Part shown: positions 42,248 to 51,632 of the stretch, piece by piece
How positions within the stretch are numbered: the first letter of the stretch is position 1
How the letters are laid out: every line of letters begins with the position of its first letter
Assembly (NCBI RefSeq): GCF_013388355.1
Contig: NZ_CP058246.1
Location: 496,001 to 560,000 of the forward strand
From: Flavobacterium sp. LPB0248
Lineage (GTDB): Bacteria; Bacteroidota; Bacteroidia; Flavobacteriales; Flavobacteriaceae
DNA: 64,000 nt
Direction: 5' to 3'
Position numbers and translations under genes: made by a program
The notes under the pieces: model-generated
Told to the model about the DNA's origin: nothing
Databases searched by the model: none
Seen by the model: only the letters and a program-made list of their open reading frames with translations

Positions 42248-43669
42248 ATGAAAAATTCGAATTACTTATATCTTCAATTTGCTGACCTCATCGAAAAACA
42301 GATCAAATCTGGACTTTTAAATGTAGGCGACAAACTGCCATCTATACGAGAAGTCTGTGCTGAAACTGGTTACAGCATGAGTACCGTCAGTAAAGCATAT
42401 TACGAAGTTGAAAGCCGTTCTTTGATCGAATCTAGACCACAATCAGGTTATTATGTAAGTAATATTTCGGCTAGAACAATTCCAGAACCATCGGCAAGCA
42501 AACCGCTTTTAACCCTTGAAAATATTGAACGTGAGGACTTAGTAGATTTGGTTTATGGCGATATGCGTAAAAAAGATATTACGATGCTTTCGCTTGGTTT
42601 TCCATCTAATGAATTACTTCCGATTGCGAAACTAAATAAGGGAATGGTTCAGGCCATGCGTCAATTGCCCAACAGCGGAACAAGTTATGAGGAAATTGAA
42701 GGAAATAGTAATTTAAGAAAAGAAATTGCGCGCTGGTCATTTACTTGGGGCGGTTCTTTGACTGAAGATGATATTATAACGACTCCGGGCTGTATTTCGG
42801 CAATTTCGGATTGTCTATTAACGCTGACAAAACCAGGAGACACTATCATTACAGAAAGTCCCGTTTACTTTGGAATTCTGCAATTGGCGAGATCATTGGG
42901 TTTGTACGTAATGGAACTTCCAACCAATATGACAACAGGAATTGAAATAGAAGCAGTTAAAAAAACACTTTCTACAAAGAAAGTAAAAGCTTGTGTTTTG
43001 ATGAGTAATTTCAGTAATCCGTCGGGAAGCATGCTGCCAAACGAACATAAAAAGGAAATTGTCCGTTTAATGGATTTCTATAATGTTCCGTTGATTGAAG
43101 ACGATATTCATGGCGATTTGTATTTTGGAACAAGCCGTCCGACAAACTGTAAAACGTATGATGAAAGCGGTATCGTTTTGTGTTGCAGTTCGGTTTCCAA
43201 AAGTCTGGCACCAGGCTATCGTGTGGGTTGGGTTTCTCCAGGGAAGTTTAAAAAAGAAGTTCTGAGAACTAAATTGTACCATACGATCTCCAATTCAACT
43301 ATTACACACGAAGTCGTTGGTGACTTTCTAAAAAATGGACGTTATGAAAACCATCTTAGAAAAATTCGCCAAATCTTGAATCGCAACTGCACCAATTATA
43401 TCAACACTGTTTTAGAATCTTTTCCAGCGGGAACCAAAGTGAGTCAGCCTCAAGGTGGTTTTTTCCTTTGGGTCGAATTGAATAAAAAAATAGATACTGC
43501 TGCCTTTTATCATTTAGCATTACAGCATAATATTAGTATTGCGCCTGGAAGGATTTTTTCATTTCAAAATCAGTTTTCTAACTGCATGCGTTTGAGTTTT
43601 GGATTGCCTTGGTCTAATGAATTGAGAACTGCTATTCAGACATTGGGGAGATTGGCGAAGCAATTGTAA
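42248..43669 (+). CDS. MocR-type (GntR HTH-aminotransferase) regulator
   Basis: A 473-residue fusion of a GntR winged helix (about 1-75, with VGDKLPSIREVCAETGYSMSTVSKAYYEVESRS) and an aminotransferase-like PLP domain. The PLP lysine is Lys318 in VSKSLAPGYRVGW; NFSNPSGSMLP and DDIHGDLYF complete the site. I use the ATG at 42248 because the longer frame from 42149 overlaps the divergent gene and adds a low-complexity leader. It likely senses an amino acid or vitamin B6-linked ligand and controls the divergent DMT transporter gene, with a direct-repeat site in between. The exact ligand cannot be read from the sequence. Confidence 0.92.
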   Translation: MKNSNYLYLQFADLIEKQIKSGLLNVGDKLPSIREVCAETGYSMSTVSKAYYEVESRSLIESRPQSGYYVSNISARTIPEPSASKPLLTLENIEREDLVDLVYGDMRKKDITMLSLGFPSNELLPIAKLNKGMVQAMRQLPNSGTSYEEIEGNSNLRKEIARWSFTWGGSLTEDDIITTPGCISAISDCLLTLTKPGDTIITESPVYFGILQLARSLGLYVMELPTNMTTGIEIEAVKKTLSTKKVKACVLMSNFSNPSGSMLPNEHKKEIVRLMDFYNVPLIEDDIHGDLYFGTSRPTNCKTYDESGIVLCCSSVSKSLAPGYRVGWVSPGKFKKEVLRTKLYHTISNSTITHEVVGDFLKNGRYENHLRKIRQILNRNCTNYINTVLESFPAGTKVSQPQGGFFLWVELNKKIDTAAFYHLALQHNISIAPGRIFSFQNQFSNCMRLSFGLPWSNELRTAIQTLGRLAKQL

Positions 43670-43679
43670 TTGCCATTTT

Positions 43680-43860
43680 TTTGTCATTTCGACGTAAGGA
43701 GAAATCTTCGCGAGAAGCTCCACAAAGATTGGAAAATTGTTACGGAGTTACTTGTGGAGATTTCTCCTTACGTCGAAATGACAAACTATGAGATTATCTA
43801 TTCTTTGTAGAATTTCTTGTGTGATTTCTCTCCCGAATCCTCGGGATCGAAATGACAAAA
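43680..43860. repeat. TTTGTCATT palindromic element (copy 3) plus a half element
   Basis: The arms 43680-43707 and 43758-43785 are perfectly complementary over 28 bases, with TTTGTCATTTCGACGTAAGG at the outer end. On the minus strand the centre reads CCAATCTTTGTGGA, the core shared with copies 1 and 2. A further single arm with GTGTGATTTCTC and GATCGAAATGACAAA lies at 43819-43860; it matches the right-hand arm of copy 1 in words, but has no left partner here. The element separates the MocR gene from the bestrophin-like gene. Confidence 0.9.
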
Positions 43861-43944
43861 CTATGTGTTTAAATAACAAAAAAACTGGACAGCGCAACTA
43901 CACACTGTCCAGCCAACAATTAAAAGAAGACCAAAATTAAATAG

Positions 43945-44892
43945 TTATAAGACAAAATAAGCGTCTTTCTCGACTTTCTTAGGTTCGTCATTTAATTCAA
44001 ATTCTTTTAGAATATCAAATTCACTTTGATATTCATTCAGCATTTGTTTAATATTTTTTTCAATTGTATTTGCAATTGCCGTAACCGGAGTATCTGTTGG
44101 TCGGTTTTCAAACGGATCTTGCAAATGAATGGCCATTCTTTCGATTAAAAAGAAAGCAGCACCGATTGCCGTAATCAACGGAATTGCAAACCAGCTCAAT
44201 ACACTTGTTAGTCCGAAAGGCAATACAAAAATGAATAAACACAAAGTCAATCTAATGTACATGCTGTATGTTGTCGGGAAAATCGTGTTTTTAATACGCT
44301 CACATTTTCCCATTTCATCACATAATCTTGACAAGGTATTATCAATTTCTACCTGCTGGTACATGTTGATTTTCTTTTCGTTTTTAGCGGTTCTTAAATC
44401 TCTTGCATGCAGCATCAAAATGGCATTGGGAACGTTCTGATGATTTTTGATGTATTTGATTTCTTCTTCGCTAATTAAACCTTCAAGCGGTTTTATAGCA
44501 TCTCTTTTTCTAAGCGATTGTCCTAAACTGTAACACCAAGCAATTTGTCTTTTAGCAAAATTTTCTTTGAATTCGCTGGCTTCAACCGAATAACCAGGAT
44601 CATTGTAAAAGGTTAAAACTTGACGAATAAGTGTTCTGGAATCATTTACTACAGCTCCCCAAACTATTCTCGCTTCCCACCATCTATCGTAAGCTTGATT
44701 GGACTTAAAAGCTAATAATAAGGAAATAATTGTTCCAATCATGGTTGGAATCGCAATCGGAATATCTACAGGAAGATTGATAAAATAATGATGGAAAATT
44801 TCAAATAGTACTGTATACGCGAGTACTAGAGCAATTTCTACTTTAATTTTCCCGAGAACGTACTTCATTGGTATTCTTTTCTTTAATAACAT
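43945..44892 (-). CDS. Bestrophin-family (UPF0187) anion channel
   Basis: A 315-residue membrane protein of the bestrophin family, which forms pentameric chloride or anion channels in prokaryotes. The start MKYVLGKIKVEIALVLAYTVLFEIF, PTMIGTIISLLLAFKSNQAYDRWWEARIVWGAVVNDSRT (the family signature) and the C-terminal NRPTDTPVTAI segment fit well. ATG at codon 9 is the likely start, since the eight residues before it are basic and outside the family. It lies 134 bases downstream of the universal stress protein gene, separated by a repeat. Confidence 0.9.
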   Translation of the reverse strand: MLLKKRIPMKYVLGKIKVEIALVLAYTVLFEIFHHYFINLPVDIPIAIPTMIGTIISLLLAFKSNQAYDRWWEARIVWGAVVNDSRTLIRQVLTFYNDPGYSVEASEFKENFAKRQIAWCYSLGQSLRKRDAIKPLEGLISEEEIKYIKNHQNVPNAILMLHARDLRTAKNEKKINMYQQVEIDNTLSRLCDEMGKCERIKNTIFPTTYSMYIRLTLCLFIFVLPFGLTSVLSWFAIPLITAIGAAFFLIERMAIHLQDPFENRPTDTPVTAIANTIEKNIKQMLNEYQSEFDILKEFELNDEPKKVEKDAYFVL

Positions 44893-45026
44893 ATTTTCGG
44901 TTTTAATTAAATTAATATTTTTTTTTAAGGTTCTAAGAAACTAAGGAGCTAAGACGTTAAGGAATTAAAGTTTACCAATTAAAAAACTTAGAACCTTAGA
45001 ACCTCAGAGGCTTAGATTCTTAGAAA
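44893..45026. repeat. TTCTAAG/CTTAGAA word repeat
   Basis: AAGGTTCTAAGAAACTAAGG at 44929-44948 and the reverse-complement words CTTAGAACCTTAGAACCTCAGAGG at 44991-45014 form a loose inverted repeat across the gap between the bestrophin and universal stress protein genes. Same family as 7742-7876. Confidence 0.65.
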
Positions 45027-45749
45027 TCAAACCATCTCTTCGTACAATGAAAGAACCGGAAGGCCTAATTTTTCATTGACATTTTCTTTTTTGACTTTTT
45101 TAAATTTGATTTTTTCGCCTTTGCGCGTTTCCACTAACATATCAATATTATGTTTTGAAATGGCTTCTGATAAAAACGGCGCAACATTTTCGTAGTTATC
45201 TTCAAAACTGGCGGTCTGGCTAACAATTTCAAAAGAGAAATTGGCGCTTAAAAATTCCTGCACATCTTTTACATGGATATTCTTGCTTGAATTTTCTACA
45301 TATAAAGCTTTATGGAAAACCTCTTTATTGACTTCTGTACTTAAATGAAGAATTGGGCATTTTTGATTCCCAGCCAATTGCACTAAATACTGATGAATTC
45401 TTTTGCTTTCTTGCTTATAAGAGTGCGTAAGAATAACCAGCTTCACCGAAAAAGCTTCAATGAGACGTTTGAAAATTGGTGCTGAAAGTCCGTATTGATT
45501 GTGAACTTTTAGCTTAATATTTGGAGTATGTTCTATAATATATCGGCAAGTTTCTAAAACTTCTTCCTGACTTTTGGTAAGTCCAGATCTCATTTCTCTT
45601 AAAAAACCAGAGGATGAAAACGTATCAGGAGCTTCTGTAACTAATACTAAAATAATTTCCGATTCCGTATTCTTAGACTGATTTACCGCAGATTTAACAG
45701 CCGAAATAGTATCATCTTTTAAAGTTGTAGGTATAAGAAAATTTTTCAT
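45027..45749 (-). CDS. Universal stress protein-like
   Basis: A 240-residue protein with one recognisable UspA fold (about 1-140: KNFLIPTTLKDDTISAVKSAV, the nucleotide-loop region SHSYKQESKRIHQYLVQLAG and CPILHLS), followed by a diverged second fold (about 145-240: KALYVENSSKNIHV and beyond). Two-domain Usp proteins are common in Bacteroidota. The ATP-binding G-2X-G-9X-G motif is absent, so it may not bind ATP. The gene is 82 bases downstream of the sensor kinase gene and could be in its operon. Conditions of use are not predictable. Confidence 0.7.
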   Translation of the reverse strand: MKNFLIPTTLKDDTISAVKSAVNQSKNTESEIILVLVTEAPDTFSSSGFLREMRSGLTKSQEEVLETCRYIIEHTPNIKLKVHNQYGLSAPIFKRLIEAFSVKLVILTHSYKQESKRIHQYLVQLAGNQKCPILHLSTEVNKEVFHKALYVENSSKNIHVKDVQEFLSANFSFEIVSQTASFEDNYENVAPFLSEAISKHNIDMLVETRKGEKIKFKKVKKENVNEKLGLPVLSLYEEMV

Positions 45750-45831
45750 AAGTATATCTTTTAGTTTATACCTACAAAATAACTGTCCGCAAATTAGACC
45801 TTAATTAATTTAAAATTAGAATTTTCTAAAA

Positions 45832-47214
45832 TTAAACATTAGATTTTTTAATGTTGCCTTTTTTGAAGATGATCGTAACGATTGTTCCTTTGTTTTGTTC
45901 TGACTGTACTTGAAGTTCACCATCGTGCATTCTAATAATTTTAGACGCTAAGGGCAATCCTAAACCATAACCAATATACTTAGCTGCAATTTTACCTCTA
46001 AAGAAAGGCTCATATAAATGCGGAATATCTTCTGGCGGAATTCCGATACCAATATCATTGATCGTGATTTTAATCATTTCTTTATTGGCCGTAAGATTTA
46101 CAAAGACTTCGTTGTTGTCTGAATATTTTACTCCATTGGTAATAATATTATTGATTGCCAATTCTAAAAGCGGTTTATTGCATGGTAACAATAATAGATT
46201 AGAATCTTCTGGAGCAAAATTAAGTTTAATGCTTACGCGGTTATCTGGATAAATTTTATCTAAATCTGATTTTACATCCAATAACAATTCGTCCATTCGG
46301 GCAATATCTGAAACTTGTTTTTGTCCGTCATATCCTGTCTGCGTCAATTTAAGAAGACTTTCTGTCAAATTCCCTAATCTTGAAGCCTGGCTGTAAATAT
46401 TTTGCAAAGATTCTACATATTCATACTTTTCTCTCTCTTTTAGCAACATAATCTCAGATTCGGCAATAATGGTTGTAATTGGCGTTTTTAATTCATGAGA
46501 AGCATTATTAATAAAGTTAGCCTGAATTTCAAAAGAAGTTTCCAATCGATCCAACATATTATTAAACGTATTGGTTAAATCTGATATTTCATCAGAATTT
46601 TTAACTTCGGGAAGACGGTTGTGTAAATTAGAAGCACTAATTCTTTTTACTTCTTTTGTTATTCTCGCGACAGGATTAATAACACGTTTTGCTAGGAATC
46701 GTCCTAAAAGAAAAGCAAGAATTACAAATCCGATTCCGCCAAAAAGCATAATTTTGACAATATAAACGGTTGTATCTCTACCTTTACGGTCTCTCGCACC
46801 AACAATCACAATATATTTCTGATTGTTTTCTTGAAAAATCTGTCCTAAATAATATTTATTATCCCTTTCATAAGAATCTTTTCCTGTTCTTAAGATATTG
46901 GTATAAAAGGTATTTGGAAGATTGAGATTAGTATTATAATCAAAACTATTATGGCTATTTATTTTTAATACATATTCTTCTTCCTCAATTAATTCCTCAA
47001 GACCATTTTTTTGAAGATTTTTATAATATTTAATTTTCTCTGGGTCTTTTTGAAAATGAATTGAAGCGACAATTTTTGCTCTATCGTCTAATCGCTTTAA
47101 AAAGTGATATCGATTGTTTTCTCTAAAAAGAAAAAATACGATAATACACAATAGCGAAGTGCTAAAGGTTGAAAGGGCAACATAATTGAAAGTGATTTTT
47201 TTTCTAATATCCAT
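45832..47214 (-). CDS. Membrane sensor histidine kinase (HAMP-HisKA-HATPase)
   Basis: A 460-residue OmpR-type kinase with a TM helix at about 11-30, a periplasmic loop of about 120 residues, a second TM (about 150-172), a HAMP domain (to about 227) and the HisKA box with His240 in NNASHELKTP. The ATPase has NNIITNGVKYS, NDIGIGIP and GYGLGLPLASKI. It follows the response regulator gene with a one-base gap, forming a classic two-component operon. The sensor loop has no cysteine or histidine cluster, so the heavy-metal sensing seen in CusS-type homologues is not supported. Confidence 0.93.
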   Translation of the reverse strand: MDIRKKITFNYVALSTFSTSLLCIIVFFLFRENNRYHFLKRLDDRAKIVASIHFQKDPEKIKYYKNLQKNGLEELIEEEEYVLKINSHNSFDYNTNLNLPNTFYTNILRTGKDSYERDNKYYLGQIFQENNQKYIVIVGARDRKGRDTTVYIVKIMLFGGIGFVILAFLLGRFLAKRVINPVARITKEVKRISASNLHNRLPEVKNSDEISDLTNTFNNMLDRLETSFEIQANFINNASHELKTPITTIIAESEIMLLKEREKYEYVESLQNIYSQASRLGNLTESLLKLTQTGYDGQKQVSDIARMDELLLDVKSDLDKIYPDNRVSIKLNFAPEDSNLLLLPCNKPLLELAINNIITNGVKYSDNNEVFVNLTANKEMIKITINDIGIGIPPEDIPHLYEPFFRGKIAAKYIGYGLGLPLASKIIRMHDGELQVQSEQNKGTIVTIIFKKGNIKKSNV

Positions 47215-47215
47215 A

Positions 47216-47890
47216 TTATGGCTTAATTACATAACCTAAACCTTTCATGGTATGAATCAGTTTGGTTGAAAAAGGCTTATCTATCTTTCTTCTTAAGTAC
47301 GTAATATACACATCGACAACATTGGTATTCATATCAAAATTAATATCCCAAACATTGTCCAAAATTTGATCGCGCGAAACAATGCGTCCCGTATTTTTCG
47401 CTAAATAGTATAGCAGTTTAAATTCTTTGGCAGTTAATACAATATTCTCGCCATCTCTTTTGACTGTTTTGGCGCGTCCGTTTATTTCTAAATCAGCAAT
47501 TGTAATAGTGTCTATTTTTTCTGTTTCCTGCTGTGATCTTCTGTATAAAGCATTTACTCTGGCGTCTAATTCACCAAATTTAAAAGGCTTTACCAGATAA
47601 TCATCTGCACCAGAATTAAGACCGGTTACAATGTTTTCTGAAGTTCCAAGAGCCGTTAAAAGTAAAATGGGCACAAAATTTTTCGCTGCTCGAAGTCTTC
47701 TGCAAATCTCGATTCCGTTAACATCAGGAAGCATAACGTCTAAAATTACAACATCGAAAGTATAATTATGAATCATTTCCATGGCAGTTTGACCATCCAT
47801 AGCAACGCTTACTTCATTATTATTTTCTGCAAAACCTTTTCGTAATATCGATAATAGATTTGGCTCGTCTTCGACTATCAGTAATTTCAT
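47216..47890 (-). CDS. OmpR/PhoB-family response regulator
   Basis: A 224-residue regulator with an N-terminal receiver (Asp51 in DVVILDVMLPD, acidic pair near residues 7-8, Lys in LVKPF) and a C-terminal winged helix (DLEINGRAKTVKRDGENIVLTAKEFKLLYYLAKN, then GRIVSRDQILDNVWD and TYLRRKID). It is the first gene of the operon with the kinase at 45832. The -7 box TATTTTTG lies about 23 bases before the ATG. The two genes likely regulate envelope or ion genes, but no operator was found. Confidence 0.93.
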   Translation of the reverse strand: MKLLIVEDEPNLLSILRKGFAENNNEVSVAMDGQTAMEMIHNYTFDVVILDVMLPDVNGIEICRRLRAAKNFVPILLLTALGTSENIVTGLNSGADDYLVKPFKFGELDARVNALYRRSQQETEKIDTITIADLEINGRAKTVKRDGENIVLTAKEFKLLYYLAKNTGRIVSRDQILDNVWDINFDMNTNVVDVYITYLRRKIDKPFSTKLIHTMKGLGYVIKP

Positions 47891-47912
47891 ATTAAGAAGT
47901 TTGTATATACAA

Positions 47913-47920
47913 CAAAAATA
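47913..47920 (-). promoter_or_regulatory. Putative -7 box of the two-component operon
   Basis: On the minus strand TATTTTTG fits the TAnnTTTG consensus exactly, 22 bases before the ATG of the response regulator. No TTTG -33 box was found at normal spacing. Confidence 0.5.
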
Positions 47921-47982
47921 AGAATACTATTTAAAATAATTTTAAACAACTTTACAAATTATGATTTTATTGTGAACAATAA

Positions 47983-48010
47983 AAAAAGCAGACTCGATAG
48001 CCTGCTTTTT
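47983..48010. terminator. Intrinsic terminator
   Basis: AAAAAGCAG and CTGCTTTTT pair around a loop that itself contains CT/AG pairs. It lies 30 bases past the stop of the minus-strand barrel gene. Confidence 0.85.
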
Positions 48011-48040
48011 ACTATTATTTTGCGCTTAAATTTTTTAAAA

Positions 48041-49312
48041 TTAAAAAGTTTCTCCAGCATTCAAATAAAATCCTTTAGAATTATTACCCCAAGCATAATC
48101 GAAAATCAGATTGGTTTTGGATGCTTTATCTATTAAAAGCCTTAAACCAATACCTGCTGCGGGCTGAATGGATTTGAACAATTTAAGATCATTATCAGAA
48201 TTACTTGTCGTTACAAAATTGGTAAAAACAGTACCGCTTAGCAATTGGTTGCAAGTAATTGGAAATCGAAATTCTGTCGATAAATAAACCAACCCATTTC
48301 CTCTAAACAATCCCTGCGTATACCCTTCCCCGCTTCTGCTGCGCTGATCCCAGCCAATTGCCGGCAGGTTTAAGTACGGAACTTTTCCTCTTGTCACAAA
48401 CTGTCCATAAGTCCAAATTGCCAAAATATAACGCGGATTCTTATGTGAAACAGGAATAAAATGACGGTATTCTGCAAACAGAACATTACTATATTCCTGA
48501 TTATTAAACAGTACTGGATTAAATCTATAATTTATATTGGCAAACCAACCTTTTGATGCATTTACCTGATTATCTCGTGAATCGTGAACTAAATTTAAAC
48601 TTACTCCATTCAAGAAATACTCATTATGATCAAAACCATATTTCTGACTGTAATTGTAATGATAAGTATAATTTCCGTTATCAATATCTAGTTCTTTGTC
48701 ATCAATACTTGAATACCAATCGATATTAATTCCTCCTCCAACATAATAATTTTCCTTAACTTCAAAAGAAACTGTCTGATGAAACTTAAAGTAATTATAA
48801 TCCATATCCTGAGCTAGCGAATCGACACTAAATCCAGGCGGACGGTCACGTCTTGGCGGAATTATATCGGTTCCTAAACCATAATTGGGTTGTGAAAACA
48901 GATATAATCGGTAATCTCCGCTCAAAAAGATTTTATTATTCTTGAGCAGAATATTGTTTTTTACATTAACTAACCATTGATTTTTAAGCGTGTAAGTAAT
49001 TCCGATATTAGCAATCGAATATTTATCTTTTTCTTCTTTTCCTTTAAAAGTATATTGGGCAACGGCTCCAAAAAAGAAACCAGTTGCAGGCTGAGAACCT
49101 ATTGCTGGGATTACTAAAAAGAAATTGTTTTTTGTAGGCTTAACGACTAGCGCATCATCATCTTTTTTAAAAATATCGAATATTGTTTTGGGAGGACAAA
49201 TATTTGGATTACTGAGTTCTTCTTGAGAAAATGAATTAAAAGAAATAAGAAGCAATAATCCTAAGATTTTAGACTTGTACTTATCGGCATTATTTTTAAA
49301 AAAAATTACCAT
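48041..49312 (-). CDS. BamA/TamA-family surface antigen (outer-membrane beta-barrel)
   Basis: A 423-residue outer-membrane protein. An export signal is at about 15-30 (ILGLLLLISFNSFSQ). The rest is beta-strand rich with aromatic girdles and ends in the surface-antigen region: GVSLNLVHDSRDNQVNASKGWFANINYRF, then LPAIGWDQRSRSGEGYTQGLFRGNGLVYLSTEFRFPI, and final AGIGLRLLIDKASKTNLIFDYAWG. There are no POTRA repeats of full BamA, so it resembles the shorter Bacteroidota members. A precise role (export of a lipid or protein) is unknown. The aspartase gene and its terminator lie upstream. Confidence 0.85.
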   Translation of the reverse strand: MVIFFKNNADKYKSKILGLLLLISFNSFSQEELSNPNICPPKTIFDIFKKDDDALVVKPTKNNFFLVIPAIGSQPATGFFFGAVAQYTFKGKEEKDKYSIANIGITYTLKNQWLVNVKNNILLKNNKIFLSGDYRLYLFSQPNYGLGTDIIPPRRDRPPGFSVDSLAQDMDYNYFKFHQTVSFEVKENYYVGGGINIDWYSSIDDKELDIDNGNYTYHYNYSQKYGFDHNEYFLNGVSLNLVHDSRDNQVNASKGWFANINYRFNPVLFNNQEYSNVLFAEYRHFIPVSHKNPRYILAIWTYGQFVTRGKVPYLNLPAIGWDQRSRSGEGYTQGLFRGNGLVYLSTEFRFPITCNQLLSGTVFTNFVTTSNSDNDLKLFKSIQPAAGIGLRLLIDKASKTNLIFDYAWGNNSKGFYLNAGETF

Positions 49313-49422
49313 TTACAAAGTTTAGTTTTAGAGATAAAAGCTCAATCCTACTGTAAATATAAGTCTTATTTTCAACATCTTACAAACTAAAACTAATTAA
49401 TTCAAAATTATTTTAACAAAAA

Positions 49423-49450
49423 AAGCCGTCAAAAATAAATTTGACGGCTT
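49423..49450. terminator. Intrinsic terminator of aspA
   Basis: AAGCCGTCAAA and TTTGACGGCTT are a perfect 11-base stem around a six-base loop, 20 bases past the aspA stop, with A and T runs on the outside. Confidence 0.9.
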
Positions 49451-49469
49451 AGGAATATCATCTCAAATA

Positions 49470-50879
49470 TTACTTGGTAATAAATTTTGGGTGAATCAGA
49501 TTCTCAAGAGAATAAATTTCATCCCATTTTTCTTGTGTAATGAGCTTTCTTTCCAAAACTGCAATTTGATGTACACTTTTACCCGTTTTTAAAGCTTCTC
49601 CAGCAATACTCGCACTTTCTTCGTAACCTAAAATTGGGTTCAATTGCGTTACAATTCCAATGCTGTTCATTACCATATTATAGCAATGGTCCACATTTGC
49701 TGTAATTCCGTTAATACATTTATCGATTAAAGTCTGAATAGCATTTGAAAGATAATCCAACGAAGTAAACATTGCGAAAGCAATTACAGGTTCCATTACA
49801 TTTAATTGCAATTGTCCCGCTTCTGCCGCCATTGTCACCGTTAAATCTTGACCGATAACATAAAAGCAAGTCTGATTTACCACTTCTGGAATTACCGGAT
49901 TTACTTTCCCTGGCATAATAGATGAACCTGGCTGACGCGCCGGAAGATTGATTTCGTTAAAACCAGTTCTTGGCCCTGAACTTAATAAACGTAAATCATT
50001 ACAGATTTTAGAAATCTTAACCGCAGAACGTTTTAAAGTTCCCATAATCTGAACGTAAGCACCTGTATCAACCGTTGCTTCAATTAAATCTGGTGAAAGT
50101 GTCAACGGGATTCCAACCTCATCTGCCAAATATTTTACGCAGATTTCTGGATAACCTTCTGGAGCATTTACTTTTGTTCCAATGGCTGTTGCTCCCATAT
50201 TGATTTCTAACAACAATTCCTGAGCATTTTTTAAACGCTGAATATCTTCTCCAATTGTTGTAGCATAAGCTTTAAATTCCTGCCCTAAAGTCATCGGCAC
50301 CGCATCTTGCAATTGCGTTCTTCCCATTTTCAGGACTTCTTTAAACTCCTCTCCTTTTTTAGCAAAAGCGACTTCTAAACCAGCAAGAGTTTTAATAAAG
50401 CTTTCCATTTTCAAATACAAAGCTATTCTAAAAGCCGATGGATAAGCATCATTTGTCGATTGAGAACAGTTCACATGATTGTTTGGATGAAGAAAATTGT
50501 ATTCGCCTTTTTTATGCCCTAAATATTCCAAACCAATATTAGCAATGACTTCGTTCGCATTCATGTTTACAGAAGTTCCTGCTCCACCCTGAATTAAATC
50601 GCTCACAAATTCCTGATCAAATTTGCCCGCAATGACCTGATCACTTCCGTAACAGATTGCTTCAGCAATTTTAGAATCAATTGCGCCGCAATCTTTATTG
50701 GCTAAAGCAGCAGCCTTTTTTACATATCCTAAAGCTTTGATAAATAAAGGTTCTTTTGAAATCGGAATTCCTGTAATGTTGAAATTCTCTACAGCTCTAA
50801 AAGTCTGGATTCCGTAGTATAAATGATTCGGAATTTCTAATTCTCCCAGAAAATCATGTTCCTTTCTTGTTGGTTCCAT
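49470..50879 (-). CDS. aspA: Aspartate ammonia-lyase
   Basis: A 469-residue member of the fumarase/aspartase superfamily that converts aspartate to fumarate and ammonia. The three conserved regions are visible: TSVNMNANEVIAN (about 100-112), SQSTNDAYPSAFR with NDAYPSA, and the flexible active-site loop GSSIMPGKVNPVIPE (about 317-331). EMAGTA-type inserts of fumarases are absent, and the ending (HQIAVLERKLITQEKWDEI) suits bacterial AspA. Length matches E. coli AspA (478). It is monocistronic on the minus strand, divergent from the pentapeptide gene. It feeds fumarate to the TCA cycle. Confidence 0.92.
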   Translation of the reverse strand: MEPTRKEHDFLGELEIPNHLYYGIQTFRAVENFNITGIPISKEPLFIKALGYVKKAAALANKDCGAIDSKIAEAICYGSDQVIAGKFDQEFVSDLIQGGAGTSVNMNANEVIANIGLEYLGHKKGEYNFLHPNNHVNCSQSTNDAYPSAFRIALYLKMESFIKTLAGLEVAFAKKGEEFKEVLKMGRTQLQDAVPMTLGQEFKAYATTIGEDIQRLKNAQELLLEINMGATAIGTKVNAPEGYPEICVKYLADEVGIPLTLSPDLIEATVDTGAYVQIMGTLKRSAVKISKICNDLRLLSSGPRTGFNEINLPARQPGSSIMPGKVNPVIPEVVNQTCFYVIGQDLTVTMAAEAGQLQLNVMEPVIAFAMFTSLDYLSNAIQTLIDKCINGITANVDHCYNMVMNSIGIVTQLNPILGYEESASIAGEALKTGKSVHQIAVLERKLITQEKWDEIYSLENLIHPKFITK

Positions 50880-51036
50880 ATAATAAAATTGATATGTTTT
50901 GACTTATAAAAATAAGTGTAAAGCTACACCATTTTACGGATTAAAAATGTGAATGAAATCAAAATCATTTATAATTTGTTCCCATTATTTTATCGTAAAT
51001 TATTACCTTTTCACCTTCAAATAATTATAAAAAAGG

Positions 51037-51615
51037 TTGAAAAAAGAAAGCGAATATTTTCTTGATAAAGAATACAATACGATTGTTTACGCCAAAGACG
51101 ATTTGAATTTTAAAGACTTTGAATCTTGCGTTTTTAACAATTGTAACTTTTCTGCATGCACGTTTTTAGCCGTTACTTTTATTGATTGTGTTTTTAATGA
51201 CTGTATTTTCAGCGAAGCAAAAATCAATTATGTGGCATTGAGAACCGTTACTTTTAATCGATGCGAAATTAAAGAGGTGAATTTTGCGATGTGCGACAAA
51301 CTGATTTTTGAAGTTCATTTTAATGATTGCATCCTCGATTTTTCTAAGTTTTATACTTTAAAATTGAAAGGAACTCCGTTTACCAATTGCAGTTTGATTG
51401 CAGTAGATTTTATGGCGACAGATTTAACCAACGTAATTTTCGATAATTGTGATTTATATAGATCAGAATTCAACAAAGCGATAGCTAACAAAGCTGATTT
51501 TAAAACAAGTTACAATTATACTATTGATCCTTCTAAAACTAAATTAAAAAAGGCTATTTTTTCTTTGAAGGAAGTGAAAGGTTTATTGTTTACGCACGAT
51601 GTGATTGTGAGTTAG
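51037..51615 (+). CDS. Pentapeptide-repeat protein (Qnr/McbG-like)
   Basis: A 192-residue protein built of degenerate pentapeptide repeats (pattern A(D/N)LXX with central Phe or Leu: CVFNNCNFSACTFLAVTFID, then RCEIKEVNFAMCDK and DLTNVIFDNCDLYRSEF). Such right-handed beta-helices imitate DNA; Qnr and McbG protect gyrase from quinolones or toxins. It uses a TTG start: an in-frame stop lies 7 codons upstream and no ATG occurs before about residue 84, so TTG is the only good start. A GG pair precedes it. It sits next to a drug-efflux operon, which supports a protective role. The gyrase link is an inference from the family. Confidence 0.85.
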   Translation: MKKESEYFLDKEYNTIVYAKDDLNFKDFESCVFNNCNFSACTFLAVTFIDCVFNDCIFSEAKINYVALRTVTFNRCEIKEVNFAMCDKLIFEVHFNDCILDFSKFYTLKLKGTPFTNCSLIAVDFMATDLTNVIFDNCDLYRSEFNKAIANKADFKTSYNYTIDPSKTKLKKAIFSLKEVKGLLFTHDVIVS

Positions 51616-51632
51616 AAATAATCATTTTTTTA

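Noticed and set aside
51037..51615. Pentapeptide gene considered as a pseudogene because it lacks an ATG start
   Set aside because: The frame is open over the whole expected length and TTG is an accepted start; an in-frame stop lies just upstream, and the repeats start immediately.
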